Source of the DNA: Castor canadensis
Lineage: Eukaryota; Chordata; Mammalia; Rodentia; Castoridae
NCBI RefSeq assembly: GCF_047511655.1
Contig: NC_133387.1
Span: 44,992,853 to 45,056,852 of the forward strand
Direction of reading: 5' to 3'
Length of the DNA: 64,000 nt
The notes beneath the pieces are model-generated. The model worked only from the letters and a program-made list of their open reading frames with translations. It had not been told where the DNA came from and did no database searches. The translations under genes were made by a program, and so were the position numbers. Shown here one piece after another: positions 35,725 to 49,400 of the stretch; positions within the stretch are counted from its first letter, which is position 1; the number at the start of each line of letters is the position of its first letter.

Positions 35725-36281
35725 ACTCCATTTGCTTCATAGATGTTGTCTTCATTGTGGACAGCTCTGAAAGTTCTAAAATTGTCCTTTTTGATAATCA
35801 GAAAAATTTTGTGGATAGCTTGAGTGACAAGATTTTCCAGTTGACTCCAGGTCGCTCCTTGAAATATGACATCAAACTGGCAGCCCTTCAGTTTAGCAGC
35901 TCTGTTCAGATTGGTCCATCTTTTTCTTCTTGGAAGGACTTATGGACATTTAAGCAGACAGTAAGGTCTATGAATCTAATTGGGCAAGGTACCTTCTCTT
36001 TTTATGCCATCTCCAATGCCACGAGGCTACTTAAGAGAGAAGGCCGTAAAGGCGGTGTGAAAGTGGCTTTGTTGATGACTGATGGCATCGATCATCCAAA
36101 AAGCCCAGATGTTCAAAGTATTTCTGAAGATGCTAGAATTTCAGGAATATCATTTATCACCATTGGACTTTCCACTGTTGTCAATGAAGCCAAACTTCGT
36201 TTAATATCTGGGGATTTATCCAGTGAACCCATTCTATTGTTGAGTGATCCAACACTTGTAGATAAAATTCGGGATCGCCTG
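35725..36281 (+). CDS. COL28A1: COL28A1 exon encoding the N-terminal vWA domain
   Basis: This 557-nt exon lies between the acceptor CATTTCAG (ending 35724) and the donor GTAGGT (36282). It enters in phase 1 and leaves in phase 0, encoding residues 42-227. It holds an essentially complete von Willebrand factor A fold: strand [13 protein letters not shown] carries the MIDAS motif D54-x-S56-x-S58, Thr131 lies in GQGTF, and Asp161 in MTDGIDH. All metal-coordinating positions are present, so divalent-cation-dependent ligand binding is predicted. One N-glycosylation sequon is visible at N139 (SNATR). The domain ends near [12 protein letters not shown]. In collagens such domains mediate extracellular protein interaction and assembly. 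An open frame extends from an ATG at 35535 in the intron, but the splice acceptor and phase match at 35725 make that extension spurious. Confidence 0.93.
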
Positions 36282-39200
36282 GTAGGTATTTGATGGGTTG
36301 ATTATATATTTTTCATCATAATATTGGTGTCTTGGTCATAAATTCTGGAAGGGTAGACACTGTGTCAAAAAGATGAAAAAAATAGAATTATTTTTGGAAA
36401 TGAACAATCTTCCTGAAATTCTTTTTGACTTGGTTGATAGTTTTTATAACAATTAAATTGGGAAAGGTTCATTTCTGCAATTGTATTCTTAACTTTATTG
36501 GCTTTCCGACAATACACCTTGGACTCCTGCTTATACATTGCAAGATCGTGTACACTACTGACTTATACTCATTTTGTGATCAGCTCATGGTCTGCTATAT
36601 TTGTATTAAGTTTGCCCTTCCCTATTCCATATCTTTGACTCTATCTCACCTATTGCCTCATTATACTGCTTAAGCAAAGTTGAAAACTTCCAATTTTTAT
36701 AATTATCTCCCTGTGTCTGAGATATTAATAAGTCCATCCAATTTTAAATCAACTGTAACATGCAGTCAACCATCACTTTTTCCCTAAGATCAACAAATTC
36801 TGCCGAACTGATCTGGTTAGCCGTATCAATGTTTTTCTGTGTTCTTTGCTTAGCTATGTTTGAGAACTTTACCTTGCTGCTTTAGAAAAAGCAAAGCAAA
36901 GTATTAAAAATGAAATCCTTCCTCACATCAGTTCTCAAAGAGAAAACTTCTGAAGACAATTTGCTTGATTTGTTAAGTGTTAAAAGTTTGGTTTTCTTAA
37001 AAATACTGATTTCTTTGGTTTCCTGAGAAGACAACAAGGCAAAAGTATCCTTTAGTTATTGACATTTCATTAGATGTTTTCTATATGTAGCAAAGAAAAT
37101 TCAGGCCCAATTTCAAAGAATTTTTGATCCTGTTATCATTTTCCCCAACCTTTCCTCAACAATTACACTTCTGTTTTTAGTCTCAGTTGTTTTCAGTGTG
37201 TGACCTGAGTATTTATCTAAATAATATGGCATGTTGAGTGCTCTTCATGTATTAGGCATTGTTCTGAGCACTTTACCTATTTTATTTTATTCAGTATTTG
37301 CTACAATCTTATGATGTAGATGTTTTTATTATCATTTCCATTTTAGAGTTGAAGGCCCTAGAGTGTAAATGATTAACCCTGTAAAGTCACGTTAGACAAG
37401 AAATAACTACTTTTAAGGGCTTCTCAACAGAACTGCTCCCAAACAGTTAAACCACATACTTCAAAGTTACTGGAATCAGAGATGATGGGCCCACCCCATA
37501 GTGTTTGGGGGCACACACTCATCTTGAACAGTTGTTCTGCATGAAAGGGAAACTTGTCTTAGTCCTGCCTGTGCCCATGACTCATGGCATCCTCACCACT
37601 CTACTTAAAACAAAAGGTTTCACCTTGAGCAAAAGAGAATATTGAGGATGTGAACATGAGTGGGCTGTTGCTACTTTCCATTTTCACCTCAAGAAGAGCT
37701 GACTATAGGGATACAGGGCAGGCAGCTCCTTGTTTGGCCAGATGTGTAGGCTTGGGATGTTCCTATTCCCTCTAGACACACCCTTGCTGAAAGCTTCTAC
37801 CCAACTGAAGCCACAGATTCTTGGCAGTAGACCAGAGATAGAACTGTTTGTTTCTGGGGAAAAAGAGAAAATGATCAACAATGTCACTCTTCCTTAGCAT
37901 CCTGTGATTTCAGCTTGTTTGTTCAGATGGAAGCTCAGTGAATAGGCTCTTCTTAGAAGGAGGTGCTACTTTCCAAACTTGCCCCTAGTCCAAGAGTTTT
38001 TATTAGACTATTCAAGAAGAATACACCAAGGTTCATTGATTCAAATGGCCACCCTCTATGAGGCAGAATTCAATTTCTGGTAAGATCAGTGGAAAAATCC
38101 TCATCTGATCTAGTTATATTATATCTACAGTTAAATTTTTAAAACATTTTATTTAAAATCATTACTTACCATTTAAAAAATAAGTTAGGTATAATTAAAG
38201 TGCAAAACTGCACCTGCTGACAGAGCACAGTTCCAAACTTTTCATAGATGTGTACATTCATGGAACCACCAACAGTTAGAATATAGAACTTTCCATCACC
38301 CTTAAATGTTTTCTCAACTCTTTGTAACACATTCTTCCCTTATTTCAGAGATACTGATCTTTCGTACTCTACATTAGTGTATACTTTCTAGAATTTTGTG
38401 TAAGTAAACTCACACAGTGTGTGCCCTTTTTGAGTCAGGCTTCTTTGACTCAGCATTATGATTTTGAAATTAATCTAGGTTGATTTTTCAGTTTATCCCT
38501 TTTTATTGCAGATTAGACTGAGTTTGATTTAATAGGCATGGTTGTCCAGAATAAACAGATTTTGCAGGAGCCAAGAAAAATCACAAAATCGTTGTACACC
38601 TTTAGTAGGAAGTATCATGTAAGAACTTCATGAAAATAGTTAATACTGAATTACCCAAGGGGATGTGATGGTTTCTCTTTGAAGAGGATGTGTAAAATGT
38701 TTTATTGTTACTTTATTATAAGTTACATAGTAGTATTGACAATAAGAAAAAGTCAACTCAAAGATCCAGACATGTTTCTTGGAGAGAAAACATAAGAGAG
38801 AATATGTGAAAATTAATATTTAAAAAGCCTTTGTGGGAATAAATGTACAAATTGGTCTCTTTTCTTCTGAAGGTCCTTAAGGAAAACATACATCTAGGGT
38901 ATTCCCTCCCTCACCTAAGGGATTAATTTGATGATTTTTATATCATCTTCAGAATTATATTCTTATTTATTGTCCACTTCCCACTTTTTCAAGGCTTCAT
39001 TTATTTAGAGGATTATATATGTTCTCTGTTTCAGATAGTAATTTTAAGTCCCAAGTGTTTTTTTCCATCGTAGTTTGTTATCCTTGTCTACTAAGTCCTC
39101 ATTTCATTTGCAATGATGCTAGTAACTGTACATTTCTCACACTTCCTCCACCCCTTTCTTGTAGCATTGACCTCATACTGATTCACAACATTGGTAGTTC

Positions 39201-42096
39201 TCTTCTGACCTCCTCTGATGTATATCCCATCATACAAATCTAAATCAATAAATAAATGTACCTCTTTTTCTCTAGTGAGGGGCTTTTTCTGTTTATTCTT
39301 TGCATTGAAACTCAAGTGCCTAGCCTATAACAAAGTATGCCCTTCCCTCTGACTTTGACCATGTGCTCCCAGCTGTTTTTCTCACAGCCTGCCTCTTTCT
39401 ACATGGAAGTCCTCACTACTTTCCAAACCATCTAACTCTGTCTGTGTGGCTCCTTCAGTCCACTCCCATTTAATGTCCCTCTTCACTGCTTCCTTTGTCT
39501 TGTAGCCCACACTAGTCTTTATGACTCTTCTCATAAACTTTGACATATAGAACAGCATACCATCAGTGAGTCAGTCCATTGAATTCCTTTGTTCAAAATC
39601 ATTCAGAACCCCACCTATTCCAAGAAACCATCTTGGTAATGGGCTCCCCCCACCCCTTGACAACCTTCTTCCTACACTGCTGTGTTGTCCTCTGTCCCTG
39701 GAGCTTATCGACCGTTATTGCCCTTAGGGATGGTGTTTTGTTCCTTGTTTGAAACAGTCTATTGTGTAGTTTTGGGTCCATTTTTGTTTCCATAGAAATA
39801 TAAATTCCAGAAAATGCAAAATAAAATGAATCCCCAGAATAGTTATTGTATTATTATGGTTTTAAGCCTTATGGCATGTATTTTTAAAGAGCAATATGGT
39901 GAGGTAGAAATTGAGTTTTCAAAGGCCCAATTAGAGCTAATTTCTTGAATTCAAAAAGAGATAAGGCTATTGCTTATTGTAAAAATGTTGTAGAGTACCA
40001 ACACTTTGAAGTTTTCTTAAGTAGTTGTTATCAAATATTATAAACTGACTTGAATTATGAGGATTTTTTTTTAAAACTTGCTTCTGCTGAACTCCTTTTG
40101 AATTCTTTTTTCTTTTCTCATCCTTAGAGGAAACAAAACTCAAGAGTGTTTTAATTAATTTCATAATTTGGATTATAGTGTATATATCCATCTGCAACTT
40201 GCTTTTATCACTCAGAGTTTTTGGAAATGTATGCATACCGAGTTACATAGATCCAATGCATTCACTCTAACTCTGAAGAGCTTTACATTTATTAATAAAT
40301 TCTACTATATGTGAATATTTTGTTTCCAACTTTTCCCTATTGAAAACAATGAATGCTGCAATGTACAAGTACAAGAATTTCTCTAGAGTATATCTGAAGG
40401 GATGGCTGGATATTAAGATAACAACGAGGATTATTCTGGCAGCCTACAGATAAGGCATATACATCTTCAGCTTTGTAGACACAGCCAATGGTTCTACAGA
40501 GGGTCAGAACCATTTTCACTGATACTCAGTGTTCCTGAGCTCTCATTTCTCTACATGACCTACTAGCTCTTAAAGATACAAGTATCTCAACTGTGTCCAG
40601 CCTGGATTTACATGGCCAGGAATTTAAAATCATTTAGTGAAGGAGGGTGATAGCTGAGACTCTTAAATTTTGCAGATAGCATCTATGGCCAGAGCTCTGT
40701 ATAGCTCCTGAGAGTATGTGGCCAAAAATTTCCCTTGTATATATGTATGGGAAAAATTACCTGGAAGAATTATATGACTCTCCCAAGGTCAAACTAATGG
40801 TTGAGACAGGGAGAAAACTCAGGATGACTCTTAATTCCTAGTCTAATTTTTTTCTATCACTGAGTCATTACAGCCACTTAATCATTTTGCTATCTCTTCC
40901 CTCTTTATTATTAATTTGTATAGAAATAAAGACAGTAAAAACAAAACTAAAGGGATACAGAGTCTTTCAGAAAGGTCCACACTCTGACTTATCTTCGATT
41001 TTCTCATTAGATACTTCATTTTTAATGGAATAAATACTCCAGTGCTTTTTCCTGTTGTTTTTTTAAATTTGATCTTATGTAGCCATAAGATAAATTCATA
41101 AGATTAATTTCTTTTTTGTGTTTGTCTTCCCACATGGCCTGCAACACACTTGCCAGGCAATAATCTACTGAGTTGAGGCCTTCCTGACAGATAAAATCCA
41201 AATCATGGCATTTCTGTAAAATTATGAATTTAAAATAGGTTTGAAAATATTCTGATTAATGCATTCCTGGGTAGATAGGTATAAAGTGGCACTGAAGATA
41301 ATCATGAGACTCAGCCCACATACGTGACCTTGGGCAAGTCACATCCCTGTGGCATAGAACATCTCTTTATTGTGAAGCAAGAGGTTGGACCCAAATAACT
41401 TCTCAGGTATATATAAATCTCTTTGTATATTGAACATTTATACATAAATTATTGTATTTGAGGCTCTTAAAACTTTAAGCAGAAAACTCTTTCTCCTGAT
41501 GATAACAGTAATGGGAATCATCTTCCCTAATCCAGATAATCTCAAACATACCAAAATGTCACCAGACTTTCTGATGTTCTCTTTTTGAGTTTTAATACCA
41601 TTATCTATGGCCCACTAAAAATTTAAAAAATTATGACTCCAAAATAAATGCTTTAATACTAAAAATGAAATACATATATATGTTCATATATATGGCTAGA
41701 AAAATAGAAAATATGTAATTATATATTTGCCTCAGTCTTTGTAAGTGAAAGTGAGGATTTTCTCACTATGACTGATTAAGTTTGTAGCTAAATCATGGAG
41801 ATTATAGAACTGATCAAATAAAAAAAAGATAAAACATAGGATGCCATAGGATAAAGTTCCTAAAAAGCAAAGTAATTTTTTAATGTTAGTGTCCTCCACA
41901 TCTCCTATTATTCTGTGCCTGAGAGCACTACTTGGGCAGTCGGCTGGCAGGCTTTATTGCTTTTACAAGGTTAAAAGGGCTGAATTGCTATTCTTCTTGG
42001 AAATTGCATATCCCATAGGGAATAATTAAGACTAATAAGAAGCTGGATGCTGATCCATTAATTGAGTTAATGTTTCATTCTTTTTTTCCCTCCTAG
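36282..42096 (+). other. COL28A1 intron (5815 nt) with old repeats
   Basis: The intron holds a reversed MIR (about 37235-37400), a partial hAT/MER5-like piece (about 37425-37520), an old L1 3'-like piece (about 38170-38520), a second L1-like piece (about 40080-40420) and a MIR on the + strand (about 41300-41410, with GTGACCTTGGGCAAGTCAC). Open frames here lack splice or domain support. Confidence 0.65.
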
Positions 42097-42117
42097 GATA
42101 TCTTATTTGAAAAGAAG
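42097..42117 (+). CDS. COL28A1: COL28A1 21-nt microexon (DILFEKK)
   Basis: GAT ATC TTA TTT GAA AAG AAG lies between a pyrimidine-rich acceptor ending CCTCCTAG (42096) and a strong donor GTAAGT (42118). It is exactly seven codons, phase 0 on both sides, and continues the last vWA helix (DRL-DILFEKK) into the Cys-rich linker. Introns of 5815 and 844 nt flank it. Such a short exon is easily missed by gene predictors. Skipping it would keep the frame. Confidence 0.85.
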
Positions 42118-42961
42118 GTAAGTGCCACAGGCTTTGATTACTATGAATTACTCTAAAGCTTGCATTGTCAAATCAGCTTTATAATTCACATTAGAAGACA
42201 AGGTGTGACTAACTAAAAATGCTAATTCTTTTTTTAAAATGAGCCATTCTATTTTGACACAATCATCTGATTTTTTTATGCCAGGATATCCAATGCAGGT
42301 TGGAAAATTTAGAAAAAGTAGAGAATATTTAATGCAATTTGAGAAGTGATTTTAGAAATCAATGATTATCGAACGACATAGTTTTTGCTTCCTTTGGTAT
42401 GGCTTCTTTTATTCTAGGCATATATCTAGCTGACACTTGCTACTCATGAGCGTTCTCTACTTTAGGAGGTGTTCCTCATATTGGCTAGGGTTAGGCTAGT
42501 GCTAAAGAAAGAGCTCAGAGTTGCCCCCTGCTGTCTGCTAGTCATTTTCCTTCCTATTCTGAAGAAAAAGGGATCTGATAGCAACCAGAGTACATGGTAA
42601 AAGAAGCCTGTCAAAAACAATCAATGGGCATTTATTTTTTTCTTTTGTACATTTCAAAAATCCACTGAGAATGTTTTTTTTTTCTATTTTAACTGCCATC
42701 TATACAGTATATATATAAACACACATATATGTGTATGTATTTGATTGCATGTCTATTTTATTTAACTATGGCAAAATTTAATAATACTTCTGTAGCTGGC
42801 TCTAACTAGGCCTGAATTTTCCTGAAATAATTTAATAGAGACACTAGGGTAAACCTTCTTCAAGGGAATGTTCCAGTAAGTTACGTACTGGATAAAATTT
42901 GACATGCTATCCTACACTGTACTTCACTGTGTGTTAATACTGTACCTCATTATTGATTCAG
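42118..42961 (+). other. COL28A1 intron (844 nt)
   Basis: No named repeat. A short self-complementary AT/AC stretch (TATATATAAACACACATATA) lies at about 42708-42735. Confidence 0.7.
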
Positions 42962-43018
42962 TGTGAACGCAAGATTTGTGAATGTGAGAAGGGGGATCCA
43001 GGCGACCCAGGGGCTCCT
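42962..43018 (+). CDS. COL28A1: COL28A1 exon: Cys linker and first Gly-X-Y triplets
   Basis: This 57-nt, phase-0 exon reads [19 protein letters not shown]. The acceptor is GATTCAG at 42961 and the donor GTGAGT at 43019. Three cysteines (C-x5-C-x-C) sit immediately before the first glycine repeat. In collagens, such cysteines next to a helix end typically form interchain disulfides that register and stabilise the trimer; that role here is inferred. The triple helix begins at GDP-GDP-GAP. Confidence 0.9.
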
Positions 43019-44500
43019 GTGAGTATATTTCTACTGTGAACTTAAGGCTGATGAAGAAAATGATAAAGCAATGATGAGATGTTTTTGTGAAGGACTTTTC
43101 AGTGCCATTCCTTATTTGATGGTTGGGCCAGAATTTCTTAATAATGAAGTAAAATATGGAATAAGACATTACAATCATCATTGCTTCAAGCAAAACTTAT
43201 CCCTCTAGGAACAGTCCTGTCTTGAGGCTGTTGTCTTCATTAGAATCCAGTAGTGCAGCAGCAAGACCATGCGGCTTCATGGGAGGAGTATGTTTTGCGG
43301 GGATTAGGCAAATTTTGTGAAAAGGAAGGAACCATTTGGCAACCAAAGATAAATGGTGGGATTTACTATGATGCTCATTTCTGCCAGATATCGTCAGAAA
43401 GCATCCATGTTGCTCATTCACTTATTTGTGTGATTTCAAACCTTATCTTTAGAGTTCAGAAGTCTGGGGAAGATGTTTTACAAAGTGCATGGATGTCATT
43501 TTTGAACCAATGTTTGTATTTGGGGATGAGAAGGGGAGTGTATATTGTGAGTATATTAGAATCTGATACATTTTATCTTGAGACTTAGGTACAAAGTGTA
43601 TACTTTCTCAAGCCACTCTACCAATCAAGGCATTAAAAAGTGGGGATGTTTGTGTTTGTCCTTTTTTGCCCCTAAATACAAAGTTATTGCTTTATATGAT
43701 AATGTGTTGGCCAGTAGAAGTGGGCTTTGGCTAAATTAAAAACTTAACCTTTCCTTCCTGTAAAGTCCTTGTTTATACTTACTATACCAAGAGATTGCCA
43801 GGAAAAGACTATTTAGTTATGTTTTAAAACGAACTGTGACAGAAAGTTTACAACTCAGTGATAAGCTGATAACTCCAGTCACCCAATATTGTCATGTTTT
43901 AATAAGGGTAAACTATAGAACTATGTCATTTAATATTTATGAAGTGCCCTCAAAACAAGGTCTCAGAAAAGCAAGTTTTTTGATGGCTTGAGAATAGAAA
44001 AATAAAATGTTTTTCTGGAAGAGGATTGGAAAGTTCCCCTCTCATCTTTTGAAATTGTCCCCGGGACACCAGAATCTTTTTGACTAAAGGCAAGCAAGCT
44101 GGCCTAGTCCTTTTAAAAGTGACTGAGAGGAGACAGTAAATTATAGTAGTGGCCCACAATGAACAAGAACAACTCCAATCCTCCTGCTGTTTGTTCACTC
44201 TTTTAAATATTTTTATGAGTTTGATTTTGTTTGCAAAGTTTCTGAGAAGTAATTATTTGGGGGAAGAAGTTCCTGTTGGGCAGAGAGGGGCATTATTCTC
44301 TTTTGAGCAAATCTATAGAATCTGCCTGTTCAAGGCAGTGCAGTTTTCCTGGTGGTGTAAAGGGGAGAAAAGAGTAGGATCTCTGCTTGGCTGGTGAAAC
44401 TTTATAATCTTCCTTCATTTTGTGGGGTGTAGCTGATCAGAAATTATTATTAGGTGTAGGCAACTAATAGAATTCATGATAAAATAGTTTTTTTCTTCAG
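43019..44500 (+). other. COL28A1 intron (1482 nt)
   Basis: No feature recognised. The 111-codon frame at 43253-43588 has no domain and no splice support. Confidence 0.65.
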
Positions 44501-44554
44501 GGTACTCATGGAAACCCAGGAATCAAAGGTGAACGAGGACCAAAAGGAAACCCG
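44501..44554 (+). CDS. COL28A1: COL28A1 54-nt Gly-X-Y exon
   Basis: The exon encodes GTHGNPGIKGERGPKGNP, six uninterrupted Gly-X-Y triplets in 54 nt, the classic collagen exon unit. The acceptor TTTTCTTCAG ends at 44500 and the donor GTAAAT starts at 44555. It begins with an intact Gly codon and keeps phase 0. It includes GERGPKG, rich in charged residues that stabilise the helix. Confidence 0.92.
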
Positions 44555-45808
44555 GTAAATGAATAAAACAATTTTCTTTGAAGCCAATAAATCTAGATTT
44601 GTTTCAAGAATAAAGACTAAGAAAATAAAGAGTGTTGTAGTATATGGTGAGAAGCTAATGATTTTTGAGAAGAATACAGGATGTCATTCCATGTCATTTA
44701 TCTTATTAGTGTTAGCTTGCCTTTGCATATTCTGAATAACATATGAACATTTTAGTAAGTTTAGGGAGTGTAGGAACATGGAACAAATAGAAACTATTAC
44801 TTAAATGATACTTATTAATTGAGACAATGTTTCATGAATCATTAATACATATGTCACTTCAGATTGACATTGGCACTTGTGTTTTTTAGGATTCACTTTA
44901 TGGATAACTGGTCTAAAATAATAATAGAGAAACCTTAGATGGTTTCTCATCCTCTTCAGACATTTCTCCCATTCTTTTCTTTTTTCTACCTATCAAAATA
45001 AATTATTTATTCACATCATTGTTGGGATGATAGCATTCCAAGCTGAGAAAGATGGAAGGAATTGCAAGGAGAGAGATTAACAGATACAACTATATGAAAA
45101 TTCAAGACAAAATTCTGCATAATGAAAAACAATAATTAAAATGAGAGCGACATACAGGGCATTTGCTTCAAACACAATAGATATTGGGTTAATTTCTATA
45201 GTACACAGAGTTAATTTCTATAGTACATAAAAATCTTACAAAACTGATGAGGAAATATCAAGTTTCTAATAATTAAATGGGCAAAGGACACAAACACTTC
45301 AAGATAGGAAATTAAACCAGTAAAGAGTAGAAAAAGATTTAATTTCATTAGGTAAATGAAAGAAATTTAAGTAGAGACAATGAAGTACACCTTAATATTA
45401 ATTATTTACATTTTAGAAACTTTGGAATCCAGAGGATTTTTTTAGAAGCACTTTTGTAATTCACATAGCTGGTTTTTGTGTTTCAAACTTTAATAAAACC
45501 ATTTATTTCCTTATAGCAATTAACATAGCAACTTTAAAAGTAATAATAAATAGTGATAGTGATGTTGTGGTGAAAATAGTTTGCTCTTCATTGTAAGGAT
45601 GACATGGCACAAACGTTTTGGAAAGTGATTAGACAATACATAAGAGGCATTCAAATACTCAAAACTTTATCAAATACTCATAAAACCTTAACTCAACCCT
45701 TTCTGATAATATTTTTAGGATGATAATGAAAATATAATGTTGTAGACATTAAGGTCATTTTGACAATTGTAACTTGCCAAGGAAGGGGAGTGTGTAGATC
45801 ATTCTATA

Positions 45809-45842
<34 letters not shown>

Positions 45843-46372
45843 ACCACTAAAATGACTCATCCTCTGCAGGTTTCAGCTGATGCCATTGTGACTTCTTTTT
45901 ATTGTATCAAATACTTGTAAGTCAGTGTTTGCATTTCATTTATTTGGTTTGTAATTTTTGTATCCTGTAATTTATTTTCTGAAGTCTTGCTGAAATAAAA
46001 AATTACTCTTGAGGACATTTTAGAAAACATTTGTAAGACCCCTTGGAAAAAAGCTAGAGCTCCAAGAAAATATAATGTTGTATTTGAGAAGAATGGCCAT
46101 GTTGTTAAACTGGGATATGAAGTAAGATGTGAAAATGTATCTGAATTCTGCACCCTGTACATCCGGCTTTACTCCAAAGGGCAAAGTTTATCAGAACTGC
46201 TATTTTCTTCTCTAGATTACCTGGTAAAAACGTCAATAGTAAAAAATTAAAAAATTTTCCCCTAATTAGGATAACCTATTAATCTGGAACTTTTGGATAA
46301 CACATTTTATTGAGCTATTAGTCACTCTGAAGAGCTGTGGAATTTTGACTGAGTTGTTTTTTTTTGTCACAG
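44555..46372 (+). other. COL28A1 intron (1818 nt) with old L1 and CA repeat
   Basis: Positions 45030-45760 resemble a very old L1 ORF2 3' region (TTAAATGGGCAAAGGACACA). A dinucleotide CA array lies at 45811-45841. The remainder is unrecognised. Confidence 0.6.
45811..45841. repeat. (CA)n microsatellite
   Basis: About 15 uninterrupted CA units, followed by CCACCACT. A length-polymorphic marker candidate. Confidence 0.9.
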
Positions 46373-46414
46373 GGTGAAGCTCAAAAAGGAGAAACTGGAG
46401 AAAGAGGTCCTGGG
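46373..46414 (+). CDS. COL28A1: COL28A1 42-nt exon with helix interruption
   Basis: The exon encodes GEAQKGETGERGPG. The acceptor TTTTTGTCACAG ends at 46372 and the donor GTATGT starts at 46415. The Gly-X-Y register breaks at GEAQKG, where four residues rather than two separate the glycines; this explains a length of 42 nt holding 14 residues. It closes with GPG followed by GIP from the next exon, so a Gly occupies a Y position. Short imperfections of this kind are a known trait of type XXVIII collagen. Confidence 0.88.
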
Positions 46415-49400
46415 GTATGTACATAACTGGAGTACCACTCTAGTAGACTTCTTAACCCCCAAATTAGAAGCTAGCAGAGTTTGCTTGAGAAATAAGTACC
46501 ATACCTTTCTTCATTTGCATTTTCTTGTGTATTCTAGTTAGCAAATAGCAGAGATGCGTACAGTGAATAAAAAGGAAGCCAGGATGTGTGGTGCTCCTTG
46601 CTTGTCACTGATATAAGCCCTAGACTCAGACGTAGAGGTTTTTTGTTTTTTAATTGTTTCTTGGTATTTTTAATTGACTTTGTGAGAAAGTTTGATAATG
46701 TCAATAGGTATTCATTCATAAATTTGTGTTATTTATTCAGGAAATACTTCTTAGGGATCTTCTAGATACAAAGCATGATAGTAAGTAAACTAAAACTAAA
46801 ACAAACCACTTATATTTTTAAAAAGTTTATTGTCTCATAAGAGAGATAAGCCATTCCAAATAGCTACAATTTGAAGCAGAATGTCAAAATATTGTAAAAA
46901 GAGCATGAACAAAGTATTGCAGTTACTGTGAGGAGATTGGAGTTATCCAAGAAGGTTTTTCAGGGTGACCTGTAAAGATGTAGGACCATGACAGGCAAGG
47001 TCAGAGCAGGACAGAAAGCCAAGTACTATAAATGGTGAGATGCCATGAGTCACAACCTGAAGGAAGGCACTGGGCTGGGGGTGGTGAAATGGGGTGCTGT
47101 TGTCAGATTTGGCTTGAAGGATGGGTTGGGGCAGAGTGGATGTCCAACATTGGCTGCAAGGTCTGAGATTTGATAGGTAATGGGAAGTCCTTCAAACTTT
47201 AGATGAGGCACATGTCCCAAAAGTTGTGTGTGGGAAGATGAATATGGCAAAGTTCTAAAAAGGAATTTGGAGTTGGTACAAAGAGAAGGAAGAGGCACTT
47301 AGAAGAAAGTCTGTTGCTGCAGCTGATGTGAGGGTAATAGGGACATTGGTTAGATCTGTTTTAGCCAATATGAAAGCCACTAGCCACAATGGACACATGG
47401 ATAGTCCAAATTGAGATGTGCTATAGGGTAAAATACACATTAAATTTTGAAAACTTAGCACAAAAATTAAATGTCAAAATCATAGTACTTTTGAATCTGT
47501 TGGGATAAATGAAATTTATTATTAAAAGTTAATTTCACCGGCTTATTTTTAAAATGTGATTATTAGAGCTTTTAATTTTACTTATGTGGTTCACATTACA
47601 TTGAGCAGAATTGGGCTATGGCAATGATAAAATAGAGAGGAAGAGAACATTGTGAGAATCCATGAAGGGACAGAAATAATGACATATGGTGATGAACTCT
47701 AACTCATTTATTCAATAAGTACTTATTGAACACTTGTTGTCTTCTGGGAATACAGGAATGAACAAGATAGATTGTTCCTGTCCCAGAAAGTGTTGGGGAG
47801 GAGGCAAAGGCAAGAGATAAGCAAATAAATAAAAAGATAATTTAAGTCACTGAGAAGTGTTATAAAAATGTGAACAAGGTAATGAAAGTGTTCTAGGCAG
47901 AAGGAGTAGGTATAAAGACCTGAGGGTAGGAACAAGCTTGGCAAGCTCAAGAAATGGAAAGGACACGATGTGGTAATGAAGAGTAATGAAAGACGAGGCC
48001 ATGGAGAGTGGCAGGGCCACATCACACAAGGCCTTTGTGGGCCAAGGTCACAAAAATGGATTTCAAACCAAGTATTGTGGAAAGCTGTTAGAGAATTTTA
48101 AACAGATTAGATTAAAGGAATGGAATAGTAAGTAAAGGAGAGAGAAAACTAAGATGATTATAAAATATTGACTGTGTGATTTGAAATATAATGATATCAT
48201 TACCAGAAATAGGAAAGTCAGAAAAAAATTTGGAAGAGACTGACAAATGCATTTTAGGTATTCAAAAATTGAGTATTTTAAAATTAGTGATTAAGATGGC
48301 CTGAGAGAAGAAACAAGAAAAAAAACTGATATAGCAATCAAACAATAAATTGAACAGGGATTTCAGAAAGAAAACGGGAAAAAATAGAAAATACTACTAA
48401 AAAGTAATATTCCTTTGTGTCCATAAAGCTGCCCTGGTATTTCCTAAAATACAATCTTAACTCTTTTAACATAAAATAATTGACAGAATTTTAAATATGG
48501 TTGCATGCTGTAATGGGTGGGGGGGGGGTTCCCTAAGGTTTCTGAGACTAGTAGTTGAGGTTTATTTTTAGCACTATAAACATGAATGATTTTAACAGAG
48601 AATCTCAACTTAACTGCTCATAAGTGGGCTTTAATTTTAAGCATAACTTAATTTATGTGTAATTTATGTGAATAATATTTCTAAACTGGACTAAATTGTG
48701 GTATCAATATATTTTTGACTAATTCTACTTTTATGTTCTATTTCTTAGTGACCAGTCATTTGGAAAGAAGTATTATTTCCTTCATGAAATTTCCTTTTGT
48801 AGTCTGACTCACATATAGCTACAGTATTAGCTTGTTTATACCATTGGCTTCACCATATTGCTTTAAATATGACTTACAATTCCATTTTCATACTTGAAAA
48901 ATATAGTTATAGGAAAAAAGATATGAAGTTTAATTTGGAAAAGACTTGCTGTTGCTTGGAGTCGATAATTTCCAAGTCTATTTAATTAATATTCAGTTAA
49001 TATTTATTACTTAAAAGGCTTATGGGCACAATGGAGAGGGCTGTGCAATATTCCCATGAATGACTCAGAAGGTAGCCGAGGTGCTGGCCCCTCATCTAGC
49101 ATGAGATAAAAGACAACAACTTAAAGGTCACTGTCCCATTAGGGTTGATAGAGGAACCATTCATTTACTTGATGTTATGTATTCTAGACTGAATTTGAAA
49201 GGAGGACCATGATGGATACAGATATTTATGTATATTCTAAAGGCCATTATTTCAGCTCATTTCCAAAGCCAATTTTTCTAACAGTCTCTGTGAAGCATTC
49301 TCAGCTGTAATGATTCGTTTAGAAGTCAATATACAAATTTAAAAGGACTACTATTAGTCATCACTTCTTCCATGACTCTCAGTGAACATTCTCTCCTTCA

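Noticed and set aside
35535..36293. A 252-codon open frame starting 190 bp before the vWA exon.
   Set aside because: Its first part is intron read-through. The splice acceptor at 35724 and exact phase match to the signal-peptide exon define the real exon.
45811..45841. A CRISPR-like or regulatory array at the CA run.
   Set aside because: It is a plain dinucleotide microsatellite. No repeat-spacer structure is present anywhere in the window.
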